NCBI RefSeq assembly: GCF_036711975.1 | Contig: NC_091975.1 | Coordinates: forward strand, 8,992,501-9,056,500 | Length of the DNA stretch: 64,000 nt | Source of the DNA: Onthophagus taurus | Taxonomy: Eukaryota > Arthropoda > Insecta > Coleoptera > Scarabaeidae | Direction: 5' to 3' | Shown here: one piece after another, positions 11,799 to 34,203 of the stretch | Layout of the letters: each line of letters begins with the position of its first letter | Numbering within the stretch: position 1 is the stretch's first letter | The notes under the pieces: generated by a model | Database searches by the model: none | Told to the model about the DNA's origin: nothing | The model's input: only the letters and a program-made list of their open reading frames with translations | Program-made: the position numbers and the translations under genes

Positions 11799-11882
11799 CT
11801 AAAACACACCACAAAACACAAAGAATCTTAAAAACGTTATTTTAATGTATTTCGCCTATTTTTAAGCTAAACCCGAATAAAA

Positions 11883-22432
<10,550 letters not shown>

Positions 22433-22472
22433 GATTTTTTTGTAATAAATTTTATTTTCAATATTACATAGT

Positions 22473-25400
22473 TTATCTTATACTTAATTTACAAACATTA
22501 TTTAATTGTACACCTTGCGCAACTAAAATGGGCGTTGTCGAAAACAATTTAATTGGCAAATCCCAAACCATCGTTTCAATGGAAAGTTCGCCAGGTGCTT
22601 GCCAATCGAAAACATCCAAATCGGGAGGTTGTAGCCCGGAATTTGTACTGGTAACAAATTCAAAGTGTAATCTCCATTTTAAACTAACTAATTTGGTTGA
22701 AAACGCTGGTGTGACATGAAGTGGAATTGGTAAAATAACTTGGGTGTATTTTAACCCCAAACAAACTTCATGGTGTTTGCTGTACGTGCTTATTTTAGTC
22801 TGCTTATTATTTTCATCTAAACTGGTTTCTTCTTCACATTGAAGCGAAACGGAGACTTGGACGCAATTAACTGTTGCTACGGTAAAATCAAAAGTGCCAA
22901 TAATATCCTCTCCTAATTTATAAGCTGGTTTAAATAAACAAAACCGAGCAACTTTTCCAAAAATATTTGAAATCACATAAAAATTCGGATTTCTTCTTGC
23001 CGTAATATTTTGTAGAGCCTCAAGAGCTATATCAAAAGGAGTTTCTTTTTGTTTTATCTCCAAAAAGGGATTAGCTGGAGATAATTCTTCGGTTGTATCG
23101 TTACATAAACCGCTTATATCGCTTAAAATGGGCACAGACACGGGTAAAACTCGAAATGAAACTCTTAATAATTTAACTGGACTGTTAACTCGTTGAGTTC
23201 CGATAGTTATTTTATAAGAATATTTTACTAATTGGCCTCTATAAGACGGTGGGGCATCTCCGGGAATTTTTTCACGATAAATATCTATAAAAAAAAATAT
23301 AATTCAAGGATCATCATGTCAATTTTTTTTAAAATTACTCAAGCCATTACAAATAAAAAAAAGTGCGGAAAAATAGAACTAACACTAGACCTAGAACTAG
23401 AATCATTCGGGTTTAGCCGTTTTGAGAGACTTGCGTCTCTTAACTCTTTGTGTTCCGACGATACTTTAAGTACTGGTAGTTTTAAACACTCATTTTAAAC
23501 TGTAGTCATCTATTCAGCGCATTTAAAGCTGTCGGTACAAGAAAGAATCTGTATAAAAAATGACGCAATCCGCACTATAGAGTTTTTAGGTATATTTAAA
23601 CTTATTCATCCAGATGTGAGGTTACAAGTTTAGTGAAAAGTGGTGTTGTTGAATTTTGTTGTTCAAAAAGATATCTGTTTGAATAAATGGTTATTAGGTG
23701 CGATTTGTAATCCCGAAAAAAGTTATATTTTGTGTTTGGTACGTAAAAGTACCGCCAGGATAAATATTGAGATTGAAAAATAGAAGATGACATTGTTATT
23801 ACTAGTGCTAGTGAGGTACCTATGCTGGAAGATGAAGAAGTAGAACAACTAACTGACAAAAATGAGGAAAGGGACACTGAAGTAGTAGAAATACGTGGCA
23901 AAGGGCCCAACAAGAAGAACTAGGCAGAAATTGACAGAAAATGGGAAAAACAGACTGAAATTCCAGGATACCATTATGCAGAGGGAATAATTGGTGATAC
24001 TTTATTAATCCTAGGCAAGTGTGTGAAAGATATTACCTTTCAAAGTAACTTGCACGCCACCCCAAAGGAATAAAATGCTAAACTTGGAAAAAGATATAGC
24101 CATAAATTTCTTAATGAGTTGTCACAGTTTGCCAAGCTATAAACTCTTCTGGAGTAATGCTGAAGACTTGGATGTACGACTTGATCCGCCCGTATTTTGA
24201 AAAACTTAACGGTCAGTTTTGCAGTTATTATCATGGCACTAGGCAATTGGCTGTGGACGAATCCATGATAATCTCCAAAGCGAGGTCAAGTATGAAACAA
24301 TTCAATCTCATGAAGCACATAAAAAGGGGTTATAAGCTCTGGTGCTTAGCAGATAAGAAAGGGTACATAGAAAAATTTGATGTGCATGAGGGAAAATCTC
24401 CTGAAACTGAAGAAAAATTTCAATAAATACGGCTTCCAGTAATTTTAAATTAGCATCTTTTTTGATATTTTTAGGTTGTACGAAAATGTAAGTTTTGTTT
24501 CAACATTTTTTTTCTCAACATTTTTCCAATCCAACCCAACAATTATTATACATCATTTTAAAGAGAAAGCTTTAAGCTTTAATTTAGAACAAGTTTTATT
24601 CCTTAATTTCAATAAATACGGCTTCCAGGAATTTTTAAATTAACTTCTTTTTTGACACTTCTAGGTTATACGAAAATGCATGTTTTGTTATAACATTTTT
24701 TTTCTCAATATTTTTCCTATCCAACCCAACAACTATTATACATCATTTTAAAGAGAAAGCTTTGAGCTTTAATTTAAAATAAGTTTCATTCCTTAATTTC
24801 AATAAACACGGCTTCCAGGAATTTTTAAATTAGCATCTTTTTTGACAGTTTTAAGTTGTACGAAAATGTAAGTTTTGTTTCAACATTTTTTTTCTTAATA
24901 TTTTTCCAATCCAACCCAACAACTATTATACATCATTTTAAAGAGAAAGCTTTGAGCTTTAATTTAAAATAAGTTTCATTCCTTAATTTCAATAAATTCG
25001 GCTTCCAGTAATTTTTAAATTAGCATCTTTTTTGACATTTTTAGGTTATACTAAAATGTAAGTTTTATTTCAAATTTTTTTTTCTCAATATTTTTCCTAT
25101 CCAACCCAACAACTATTATACATCATTTTAAAGAGAAAGCTTTGAGCTTTAATTTAAAATAAGTTTCATTCCTTAATTTCAATAAATACGGCTTCCAGGA
25201 ATTTTTGAATTAGCTTCTTTTTTGACACTTTTAGGTTATACGAAAATGCAAGTTTTGTTTCAACATTTTTTTCTCGATATTTTTCCTATCCAACCCAACA
25301 ATTATTATATATCATTTTAAAGAGAAAGCTTTGAGCTTTAATTTAGAACAAGTCTTATTCCTTAATTTCAATAAATTCGGCTTCCAGTAATTTTTAAATT

Positions 25401-27171
25401 AGCAACTTTTTTGACATTTTTAGGTTATAGTAAAATGTAAGTTTTGTTTCAAATTTTTTTTTCTCAATATTTTTCCTATCCAACCCAACAATTATTATAC
25501 ATCATTTTAAAGAGAAAGCTTTGAGCTTTAATTTAGAATAAGTTTCATTCCTTAATTTCAATAAACACGACTTCCAGGAATTTTTAAATTAGTATCTTTT
25601 TTGACACTTTTAGGTTATACGAAAATGCAAGTTTTGTTTCAACATTTTTTTCTCAATATTTTTTCTATCCAACCCAACAATTATTATATATCATTTTAAA
25701 GAGAAAGCTTTGAGCTTTAATTTAAAATAAGTTTCGTTCCTTAATTTCAATAAACACGACTTCCAGGAATTTTTAAATTAGCTTCTTTTTTGACACTTTT
25801 AGGTTATACGAAAATGCAAGTTTTGTTTCAACATTTTTTTCTCGATATTTTTCCTATCCAACCCAACAATTATTATATATCATTTTAAAGAGAAAGCTTT
25901 GAGCTTTAATTTAAAATAAGTTTCATTCCTTAATTTCAATAAATTCGGTTTCCAGTAATTTTTAAATTAGCATCTTTTTTGACATTTTTAGGTTATACTA
26001 AAACGTAAGTTTTATTTCAAATTTTTTTTTCTCAATATTTTTCCTATCCAACCCAACAACTATTATACAGCATTTTAAAGAGAAAGCTTTAAGCTTTAAT
26101 TTAAAATAAGTTTCGTTCCTTAATTTCAATAAACACGACTTCCAAGAATTTTTAAATTAGCATCGTTTTTGACACTTTTAGGTTATATGAAAATGTAAGT
26201 TTTGTTTCAACATGTCTTTTTTCAATATTTTTCCAATACAACCCAACAATTATTATACATCATTTTAAAGAGAAAGCTTTGAGCTTTAATTTAGAACACG
26301 TCTCATTCCTTAATTTCAATAAATACGGCTTCCAGTAATTTTTAAATTAACATCTTTTTTGACATTTTTAGGTTATACTAAAATGTAAGTTTTGTTTCAA
26401 ATTTTTTTTTTCTCAATATTTTTCCTATCCAACCCAACAATTATTATACATCATTTTAAAGAGAAAGCTTAGAGCTTTAATTTAAAATAAGTTTCGTTCC
26501 TTAATTTCAATAAATACGGCTTCCAGGAATTTTTAAATTAGCATCTTTTTTGACACTTTTAGGTTATACGAAAATGTAAGTTTTGTTTCAACATGTCTTT
26601 TTTCAATATTTTTCCAATCCAACCCAACAATTATTATACATCATTTTAAAGAGAAAGCTTTGAGCTTTAATTTAAAATAAGTATTAATCTTCTAAACCTG
26701 AATGTATCTAGTTTTTGGTCTATTGTTAGTTCTAGTATTAACACAGAAGAGTCTATTGAAACACAGTTTATTTAACAAAATGTTCCACACGTTTCTTTAG
26801 TAATAAAAATAAATAGCCTTACATGTTTTAGTTTGACCTGGGGACAATCTTAAATCGCAAAACAAAATTCTCGGTTTAGTGGCCACCTCGGTTCTTCCAG
26901 AATCGTGATTCCCCACGGACAAGGTAGTATTATTTATTAAACAATTACTTTCATCCTTTTTCTCCGTTTTGGTCCTGTTCAATTTCGAATCGGTCGTACA
27001 TTGACAATGAATTTGGGCGGAGGCCCAAGCTAAACTTTCGAAAGCGTCGTTATTGCTTTGCGAAACGCGATGTTGCGGCGAAGGAGGATGCGTAAACGAT
27101 ATTCCACACTCAACAATCTCACCCAACAAATAAACAGGACCCCGAATTAATTTCGCAGTCACTTCTATCAT
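22473..27171 (-). CDS. Rgp1: RAB6A-GEF complex partner protein 2 (RGP1 homologue)
   Basis: Two exons on the minus strand, 27171-26823 and 23284-22473, join through a GT-AG intron of 3,538 bp to 386 residues (human ~391). RGP1 with RIC1 forms the exchange factor for RAB6A that supports endosome-to-Golgi retrograde transport. Exon 1 begins MIEVTAKLIRGPVYLLGE and contains the SLAWASAQIHCQC segment and LFCDLRLSPGQTKT. Exon 2 starts IYREKIPGDAPPSYRG and continues with YKITIGTQRVNSPVKLLR, both strongly conserved family blocks. An upstream in-frame ATG at 27207 exists, but the start at 27171 matches the family N-terminus. The stop lies 40 bp from the MCM3 stop, tail-to-tail; a minus-strand AATAAA is at 22451-22456. 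Confidence 0.94.
23285..23779. other. RGP1 intron, 3' part
   Basis: AT-rich intronic sequence. Around 23380-23400 'gaactaacactagacc' resembles the reverse complement of the tail of the Penelope-like element at 37854-39271 ('tctagtgttagttctag'), so a small relic tail is possible. Nothing else is supported. Confidence 0.35.
23780..24425 (+). pseudogene. piggyBac transposase relic in the RGP1 intron
   Basis: Plus-strand remains of a piggyBac transposase. There is an acidic N-terminal piece (MLEDEEVEQLTDKNEERD), then SLPSYKLFWSN near 24120-24160. The clearest block (24157-24425) contains YYHGTRQLAVDESMI, where the D of VDES is the first catalytic aspartate, then KRGYKLWCLADKKGY and KFDVHEG. Stops, frame changes and an internal deletion separate the pieces, and the sequence ends abruptly where the 190-bp satellite begins. 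Inactive. Confidence 0.8.
24424..26690 (+). repeat. ~190-bp satellite array in the RGP1 intron
   Basis: About twelve monomers of ~190 bp, with 'cttccag' landmarks near 24433, 24622, 24812, 25002 and 25192. Each holds 'aaattagcatcttttttgac', 'atccaacccaacaa' and 'aaagagaaagctttgagc'. Two subtypes alternate irregularly: one with 'ccagtaatt' and a long T-run, one with 'ccaggaatt' and 'ttcaacatt'. The first monomer starts inside the piggyBac relic's reading frame (see findings). Confidence 0.93.
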
Positions 27172-27501
27172 TTTATTCAATGATTTATAAATTTTTAAGG
27201 TTAACAAATAAACAGCTGTTTTTGACAGTTATGAAATAGGTTATGATGTATAATACGGTACAAAAGAAAACGAACAATTTGTTTTTGTAAGGGTCATTCA
27301 AAATAATAATAGTTTCAAGGTTGTTAATTATAACAACTTTATTTGCTTTGAATGTTTGTTATTTAAAACTTAAAAAGAATGTTTATTATGTTTTTTTAAA
27401 CGAATTAAGTAATATATTACAAATTTGTGATTATCTAAGTTTTGTTATCATAAAGTTTTTATCGAAATTATGAGTATTAAATAGATAATCCATTAACTAA
27501 G
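27172..27501. promoter_or_regulatory. Divergent promoter region of RGP1 and the MFSD9-like gene
   Basis: 330 bp separate the RGP1 ATG (minus) and the MFSD9-like ATG (plus). The sequence is AT-rich and free of repeats, and must contain both promoters, possibly as one bidirectional unit (inference from spacing). No clear TATA box or initiator could be assigned. Confidence 0.5.
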
Positions 27502-28994
27502 ATGATGAAATTATACCTTATTGCGTTTTTAGTAAGAAATTTAATTAAATTTTTATTATTTACTAATTTATTTATTTTTATTTAAGGATATATTTAATAT
27601 TGCATTATTAGTACCAATAGCACCTGTTCATTTGCTTGCTATTGGAGGAACAAGGTTCCAAATTGGATTATTAGCTTCCTTACACGCAGTTTTACAGTTA
27701 TCCATTGGACCGTTAATAGTAATTTCTATTTATTCGTTTTATTTTGTTAATAATTAAATGTTTATTATTACAGGGTAGTTGGAGTGATACAAAAGGAAGA
27801 AAACCTTTATTAATCCAATTAGGTTTCTTGGTTTTAATCAGCAATGCTCTTCTTTTTATTAAATCTTCTTTAATCATTTATGTTTTCTCTCGATTCCTTT
27901 TTGGAGTATTTGGGCACATACAAATTTTAATAAAAGCTTTAATAACCGACCATGTACCTAAAGAGAAACAAAACGAGGTTTTTGCAAAAATCGGAGGGTT
28001 ATTCGGATTAAGTTTTGTTGTTGGACCCTTACTTGGAAGCATTTTAATTTCTTACGGGTTTGAATACATTGCAGCAACTTTAACCGTAACAAGCGTTATT
28101 AATTTAAGTAAGTACACAAAATAATCTTCTTTACTTTCATTTAAACCCCATTAAAATCATTAAAACGTGTTAAATATCAAATTGATAGTTTCTGATTTAG
28201 GCAACCCAATTTACATCAAATACACCAAAAGGGTTAATTATTAATAAATTAATAATTTTTCTTGTTATAATTTAATATTAACGTTAAAATTCGTTCTAGT
28301 TGCATGTCTCACACTACCAAACGAAAAAATCAAACAAAATAAGACCAAAAAAGGCGAAAAGGAATTATTCGAAGCTTTTACAAATTTGAAAACGATTAAA
28401 TGGGGATCTTATTGGGACGTTTTAACGTATAAATTCTTAGGAGAAACGAGTAACGCGGCTTTTTTCTCGGTTTTTGGAATGTTAATAATGGACGAATACG
28501 GAAAAACTCAAGAAGTGATGGCTTATGTTCTATCTTTCTTCAGTTTTATGGTGATTGTAGCAAATTTGTTCAGTAACAAATTAAAATTGGCGTGTTATCC
28601 GAATGATACGAAAGGATTAAAGAGAAATCTTCATAGTTTTATTATCGTTACGTTAGTTTATGTGGTGCTTTACGTATTTTCAAGTTTTTGGATGTTAGTA
28701 TTTCTCATTGTACCTTTATCGGTGTTTAGAACTTTATTGGATGTCACTTGGACTGAAATGTTGGTTATGAGAACTACTAAAGATGATAGTGGAAAGATTA
28801 TGGGTGTCTTTGAGAGTATGATTCATATGGCTGGGTTATTAACGCCTATTTTAAGTGGGTATGTGGTTGATACGTATGGATATAAATCTACGTTTTTAAT
28901 TAGTGTGGTTGTGCTAAGTTTTGGAAGTCTATTGGGTTATGATAGATTAAATAAGAAACGTATTAAGAAAGGAAAGAAAGTGAAAAATCAATGA
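27502..28994 (+). CDS. Major facilitator transporter, MFSD9-like
   Basis: Four exons, 27502-27531, 27587-27718, 27774-28107 and 28300-28994, with GT-AG introns of 55, 55 and 192 bp, give 396 residues. The first exons read MMKLYLIAFLDIFNIALLVP, close to the MFSD9 N-terminus. Exon 3 begins with the MFS signature GSWSDTKGRKPLL (loop 2-3 motif), followed by several hydrophobic helices. About ten to twelve membrane segments are visible overall, and the tail ends in a Lys/Arg-rich cytosolic end. MFSD9 is an orphan member of the major facilitator superfamily; substrate and compartment are not known. The protein is shorter than the human one (~470). The ATG at 27505 is an equal alternative start. Confidence 0.85.
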
Positions 28995-29054
28995 TTATTG
29001 TATTATTACTATTAAATTAAAAACAATTACATAAAGAATAAACTAAATAACAAT

Positions 29055-29297
29055 TCATAATTTATTTCCAGTCTGTTCCATAGCTTTAATTAATTCCAAT
29101 TGTTGTTCTTCCCTTGCTTTTCGTTTGGCCTCTTCGTACTCAGCCCGGTGGGATTTATTCTCGGGTGGATAAATCTCCCTTTTCATTTTTGTCACCCAAT
29201 CTTCAAATAGATCTGGTTGATTGAAATAGTGAAAACACGCAACGGGGAAAGCCATGTAAATTACCATTTTACCGACTTCTAATTTCCAATTTCCCAT
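29055..29297 (-). CDS. Pet100: PET100 homologue, mitochondrial
   Basis: A complete 80-residue single-exon ORF. It starts MGNWKLEVGKMVIYMAFPVA, the family's short N-terminus with one membrane helix, followed by NQPDLFEDWV and KREIYPPE, then a charged helix (EYEEAKRKAREEQQLELIKA). PET100 is an inner-membrane assembly factor for cytochrome c oxidase (complex IV). Length and layout agree with animal PET100 (~73-80 residues). It lies tail-to-tail with the MFSD9-like gene, 60 bp between stops; a plus-strand AATAAA for that gene is at 29037-29042. Confidence 0.92.
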   Translation of the reverse strand: MGNWKLEVGKMVIYMAFPVACFHYFNQPDLFEDWVTKMKREIYPPENKSHRAEYEEAKRKAREEQQLELIKAMEQTGNKL

Positions 29298-29679
29298 TTT
29301 TCACTTTTTAAACTGATCTTATTATCAGATAAAAGTTAGGTTAAGTTTTTTTTGGTCGGTCAGTTATAAAATGACGTTTGTTATAAAAGCGAAGTTATCT
29401 ACAGAACGAAGTTCGTTACTTGATCAAGAGATGTCGCTAGTTCATTTAGTTTGAAGTGTCAAAAGTGTCAAAATTAAATATTGTTATTTTTGATAAAATT
29501 TGTGATAAATATATTGTGTTATATAGAAATTGTTTAAGGTAAAGTTATCATTGAGAGTAATTTTTGTTAGTTGTAGCTTAAATTTTTGAATTTTATTTTA
29601 TTTTTAGTTTGGTTTAAAGGGATTGGCAATTGAGAGTGAAGAACTAGTAGAAAGAGAATATAAAATCGACGTGTGAGAG
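29298..29679. other. Intergenic region upstream of PET100
   Basis: AT-rich, containing the PET100 promoter side. No ORF is supported. A shift to CpG-rich sequence occurs at about 29680. Confidence 0.4.
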
Positions 29680-31255
29680 GTTTGGGCTCATTGCCGGGGC
29701 AGTGAATAATGGTCGGTGGGATGTGTGGGCCATTAGCATAGGGCGTACGAACGGGCCACGACCTGCCCTACGGCCCACGTGCAGGCGAGATCAACACGAA
29801 GAGATACGCCGCTACTTCCACATAACAATGGCCCGTCTGCCCGCGCCTCCTTTCCTTGCGATCGTGTCGTTCTTGGTCCGGGGCTCGTCTTCGCGCCTCT
29901 ACCTTCTGGGCCGGTTGCCACCGCGGCGGCTACTATACGGCCCCGTAGCGGGGCCCGCGGTCCCCTCGGCCTCGGTCGAGTGTGTTCCTCGTCGCAGATA
30001 AGCGCGCCCACGATTTATGTTACGTCATTAATTTACACGGGAAACGCAGAAAGGCGACCCGTTTCGTACCCGGCCGACGAACGAACAATACGCGCACGGG
30101 ATAAGTGAAGGATAAGTGGGGTCGCTTGTCCGTTTTACGTACGGAGGAGTCACGCGTATAAGTGGACTCCTTCTCGTGGGGCAAAAAAAGCTCCGTTGAT
30201 CGGATCACGATTCGACGATACAGCTCTTAACTGAGGGCTTGCGTCCTACCTCAAGACACGCACATGATGATATTTTCGCTGCGAGCCTTTAAAAATGCTC
30301 ACGCAAACTACACACTCATATTTGTTACCTTCTATCATTATAACTCGCAGATTTTTCTTTTTTATTATAAAAACTTATTCGTTTAGTTCCACATGAAAGT
30401 GTCTCAAATCGGTTTCCCACACCGTCGATTATGCGGTAAGCGGTATGAAAATTGGCGTTGGCTGGTGACAAAAAGCGCAATATGCAGACAAAGCGGAGCA
30501 TAAGAAGAAGCGAGGCCACTAATGCACGTGGAAATTCGTTGGGCTCGATTGACGTGCATTATACGCGGCCACCCGCCTCCCCGCAAAAGCGCATCTATTA
30601 ATGCGCGATTGAAAAACGAAACGGTCGGACCTCCCGATCAAAGCCCAATCTTACGCTTAAATGACAGCACAAATTGACAAAGTAGCCGCTTCTCTCTTCG
30701 GCTCTTTCGCCCCTTTTGCAACATTATTGCATTCGGCTCCCTTACTCTAAATTAACATGACCAGGTTTGTACGTAGATAATATGTGGTCATTGGACCGTA
30801 ATCGCAAACGGGACTATTTTTGCACGAAGTTTATTTCTTTTATTTTAGAAATTTCAAAATATCCTATAGATACCGGATCGCATACCTCTCCTAACAGTAT
30901 AGGTCTTCGAAGGCGGCCACGTGTAATGGAACAATGGTAGAGGTGTCGCGATCGGAAAAAGGTACGCAGAGTGGGTGACTAAGCAAGAAAAGGCGCACGC
31001 AAATAAGAAGTACGGACCGGAGCGCGGCTATTTGTATGCCACCTACGGCCGCACTGTTTGAGATAGACAATGCAGGTGTGTGGAGCTCTCGGTGAGGCAT
31101 TCCGAGATGCACACCCCCGCTCGAAGATGCTACAATTAGGAAAAATCGGACCGGGCCTATTTGACTTGCAAATTGCCCCAGTCAACGATCCGGGTGGACG
31201 TGCCTTATTGTTTTCGCCGAGTTTCAAAGTACCTTACATACTTTCGAATACAAAT
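29680..31255. other. CpG-rich non-coding block 1
   Basis: Composition changes sharply to GC- and CpG-rich sequence with many overlapping short ORFs on both strands, the pattern of non-coding GC-rich DNA. No family match, splice pattern or consistent reading frame is visible. Motifs such as 'cgtcattaattta' with TAAT cores suggest regulatory DNA. It resembles the blocks at 39680-43985, 51150-52400 and 56240-58500. Function is inferred. Confidence 0.45.
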
Positions 31256-31315
31256 TTTTATTAAAATCAAATTTATGTATCACTAAACATTACATATTTA
31301 GAATTAAGCCTTTAT

Positions 31316-32085
31316 ACAGGGTTTCCCAAAACTCCCGGGACGGAGCTATAAGTTTTGAACGAGTGAAGAAAAAAATTTGAAAATTCAAAAGAGTCATAAA
31401 AGCTACATTCTTAGATAGTTTAGAAGTTCCATGCAATGTGGAGTTTTTTTGGGGATGGCCACCCCTACATTTTTAAATAAGTAATTAAAAAAGAAACACA
31501 ACATCATAAACCAAAACTCGATATCTTAATTCTTTCAAGAATTACGAAGGGTTGACTAATAAATGAGAAAATAAAATGTTTTCATGTTTTTTTTTGCACG
31601 TTTATTACGATTTTTATAACAAATGCTCAAATTGTCGACCAAACGTTCATAAATGGAATTTTGAACCATCAGGAGCATATCCCTAGTGAAAGTGGTGGTT
31701 CCCTAGTGATTTGAGTTACGAAAATCCACGTTTAATAAGAGAAGGTCACACTCAGAGATCACAGAAAATTAATGTATGGGCTGGTATTATGGGAGAGAAT
31801 GTAATTGGTCCATTTTATGTTAATAAAAATTTGGACGGAGACAGATATCTGCAACTGTTAGAAAATCAAGTGGTTCCAAGTGTACAATCAAGTGGATCCA
31901 ACAAGATGGTGCTGATCTAACACACCACTGGATTTTCTCACATATATTACAAGGCATTCTAGCAAATCTCAAATTATTTCAAATTTATTTGCCCATAATG
32001 AATATGATGTCAAATGAATCAGAAGGTGTTCAACATGTAGAAGAGTACTACCCTCAATCTCCTGACACTTCGCCTTAGATCTTTA
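31316..32085 (+). pseudogene. DDE_3-type Tc1/mariner transposase relic
   Basis: It begins with a terminus-like CAGGGTTTCCCAAAACTCCC. The ORF at 31711-31920 reads ENPRLIREGHTQ, NVWAGIMGENVIGPFYV and YLQLLENQVVPSV, all characteristic of the transposase family at 52405-53950. A decayed second-aspartate region (WIQQDGADL) follows in another frame at about 31895. No N-terminal helix-turn-helix or right terminus remains. It is truncated against the non-LTR element at about 32085. Confidence 0.7.
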
Positions 32086-32412
32086 ATCAAACCGACGATC
32101 TACAATCACAGCCATTGTAAAAGTTATTGAAGAGATCACAACAGCTCACGATCATCATGGAAAGGCTAGTATAACCTGCTGTGACCTAAGTCGTGCATTC
32201 GACACTGTTAACCACGAAATATTGTTAACCAAGATGTCAGTATATGGAGTACGAGGAATATGGAATACTTGAATTAATGAAATCGTACCTTAACAATAGA
32301 ATAAATGGGATGAAATTCTCCATATTTCTCTAGTAATAAATAAAAACGTAGGAAAAGTAAAAAACTTTTTTGAGAAATAATAATAAAATGTTTAATTTTA
32401 TCAAGTATACAT

Positions 32413-32439
32413 GTTTCGAAACTAATGTTTCATCTTCAG
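32413..32439 (-). ncRNA. Hammerhead-ribozyme-like core in Penelope arm (left copy)
   Basis: Inverted duplicate of the motif at 34555-34581, with the same CTGAAGA, the GAAAC/GTTTC stem and GAAAC on the minus strand. It lies downstream of the RT-GIY-YIG stop codon, where such motifs sit in the non-coding part of these elements. Activity is not demonstrated. Confidence 0.5.
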
Positions 32440-32790
32440 TACCTAAATTTAAAAGAAATAAGAAACAATTAACAAATGTTAAACGGAACGTGTTAATACG
32501 GTAGGAGAAATCGGACTTTGAAAAAGTGAACTTACTTGGATTAATATACAATAAATGGAAAAATTATTAGGTAGTAGGTGGGGTTTAAGAATATATCAAG
32601 ATATCTTTCTACTTTTCAACAGATAAAAAATTATCATAAATAATTTTTTAAAAAATTATAAACAAAAAACCTTTTCAACAATCTAGTCAATCTTGGAATA
32701 CAAACATACAATAGGGGTGTGGTTTAAAAACGTTTTATGTCGGTACACGTACGGAATACAGAATGATGAAAAATTCTTTGAAGTAATCAG

Positions 32791-33951
32791 TTAAAATTTA
32801 TGGTATAGGCGGGTGTATTTGTTATCTAATAATTCATTTAATAGAACATTGGTGTTATCCTTGGAATGTTTATAGATCTCATATTCTTCCAGTAAGTCCA
32901 ACTTCAAAGATTTAGGTTGGTGATGAATGAGTTCTGTATTGTTAAGATTTATTTTATGATTAGTTTCATTAATATGTTTGAAAATCGCGGAATTTTTATC
33001 TTTATTATGTTCTTTGAAGCGTGTTAATAAATTTCTCCCTGTTTGACCTATATAAATTTTGTTACACTCACTACAGGAAATTTTGTAAACTCCATTGAGT
33101 AAGTGAAAATGAAATTTGTGTTTATTATTGACGAGGATATTGGAAATTTTAGTGTTGTTTTTAGTGGCTATGTATATGTTATGTTTTTTAGTTATGTGGT
33201 GTAATTGATTGATTATGGGGTTGTACTTAGATAAAGAAATATATTTAGGTGGCAGTTTGTAGTGAGGATAAATGAATGAGATGATTTTATTGTTATGTAC
33301 TTTGTAGAAGATGGTTTGCATGTCTTTAATGTTATAACCGTTATTTAAGCCTATTTTTATGATATTACAAATTTCCGAATTGAAATTTTCAGTGTTGAGG
33401 GGTGTGTTGATGGCTCTGTTGAATAGGAATCTAAACGCAGCCTCTTTATATTTGAAGCTGGTAAAGGAATTTTTAGGTATAATTGTGTCTGTAGTAGTGG
33501 GTTTACGGAAAATGTTGAAAATGAGGGAAGAATTGGATAGGTTTTTGGAAATTTTTAAATCTAGAAAATTAATGCTATTATTAACTTCTTTCTCAATTGT
33601 GTATTCGAGATTGCTGAGATTATTTATCAAATTAAATAGAGCTATAAAATTAGCATCAGACCCATCATAAAGAATGAGGATGTCATCAACATATCTACAA
33701 TAGAATTTTATATATTTGGTAGCAAAATGATTTTTTAAGGAAAATAATTGATATTCTAAGTTGGAGACGTAAAAATCTGCAAGAAGGCCAGACAAGGGGG
33801 AACCCATAGGTAAACCGTCTGCCATTTCGTAGAAATGGTCATTAAAAATGAAGAAATTTTGATTGGTTATGTTTTTAAGTATATTAATAAACATAAATAT
33901 ATATATTACAAAATTTCCTGTAGTGAGTGTAACAAAATTTATATAGGTCAA
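32791..33951 (-). CDS. Penelope-like RT with GIY-YIG endonuclease
   Basis: 386-codon ORF. The RT part has ADGLPMGSPLSGLLAD and the catalytic YVDDILIL, followed by NFLDLKI and FRKPTTTD. The C-terminus is a GIY-YIG nuclease: GVYKISCSECNKIYIGQT with downstream Arg, His and Asn/Glu positions (RFKEHNK, NETNHK, LEEYEI). Reading is open from palm to stop, but the N-terminal ~200 residues of a usual Penelope RT (fingers and earlier motifs) are missing, so the copy is 5'-truncated. The given start is an internal Met and not the native one. Confidence 0.88.
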   Translation of the reverse strand: MTYINFVTLTTGNFVIYIFMFINILKNITNQNFFIFNDHFYEMADGLPMGSPLSGLLADFYVSNLEYQLFSLKNHFATKYIKFYCRYVDDILILYDGSDANFIALFNLINNLSNLEYTIEKEVNNSINFLDLKISKNLSNSSLIFNIFRKPTTTDTIIPKNSFTSFKYKEAAFRFLFNRAINTPLNTENFNSEICNIIKIGLNNGYNIKDMQTIFYKVHNNKIISFIYPHYKLPPKYISLSKYNPIINQLHHITKKHNIYIATKNNTKISNILVNNKHKFHFHLLNGVYKISCSECNKIYIGQTGRNLLTRFKEHNKDKNSAIFKHINETNHKINLNNTELIHHQPKSLKLDLLEEYEIYKHSKDNTNVLLNELLDNKYTRLYHKF

Positions 33952-34203
33952 ACAGGGAGAAATTTATTAACACGCTTCAAAGAACATAATAAAGATAAAA
34001 ATTCCGCGATTTTCAAACATATTAATGAAACTAATCATAAAATAAATCTTAACAATACAGAACTCATTCATCACCAACCTAAATCTTTGAAGTTGGACTT
34101 ACTGGAAGAATATGAGATCTATAAACATTCCAAGGATAACACCAATGTTCTATTAAATGAATTATTAGATAACAAATACACCCGCCTATACCATAAATTT
34201 TAA
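33906..34203 (+). pseudogene. Second, inverted copy of the GIY-YIG domain
   Basis: The plus-strand frame repeats the C-terminal ~97 residues of the minus-strand Penelope ORF (from KISCSECNKIYIG to the stop), with the same wording throughout. It is the truncated arm of the inverted structure and has no RT of its own. The apparent 122-codon ORF beginning at 33835 joins antisense RT sequence to this arm. Confidence 0.85.

Noticed and set aside
29702..30108. Overlapping ORFs of 92-109 codons in CpG block 1
   Set aside because: GC-rich DNA has few stop codons. ORFs on both strands and in several frames overlap with no splice, homology or codon support.
33359..33670. Plus-strand ORF of 103 codons in the Penelope element
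   Set aside because: Antisense shadow of the RT frame on the minus strand.
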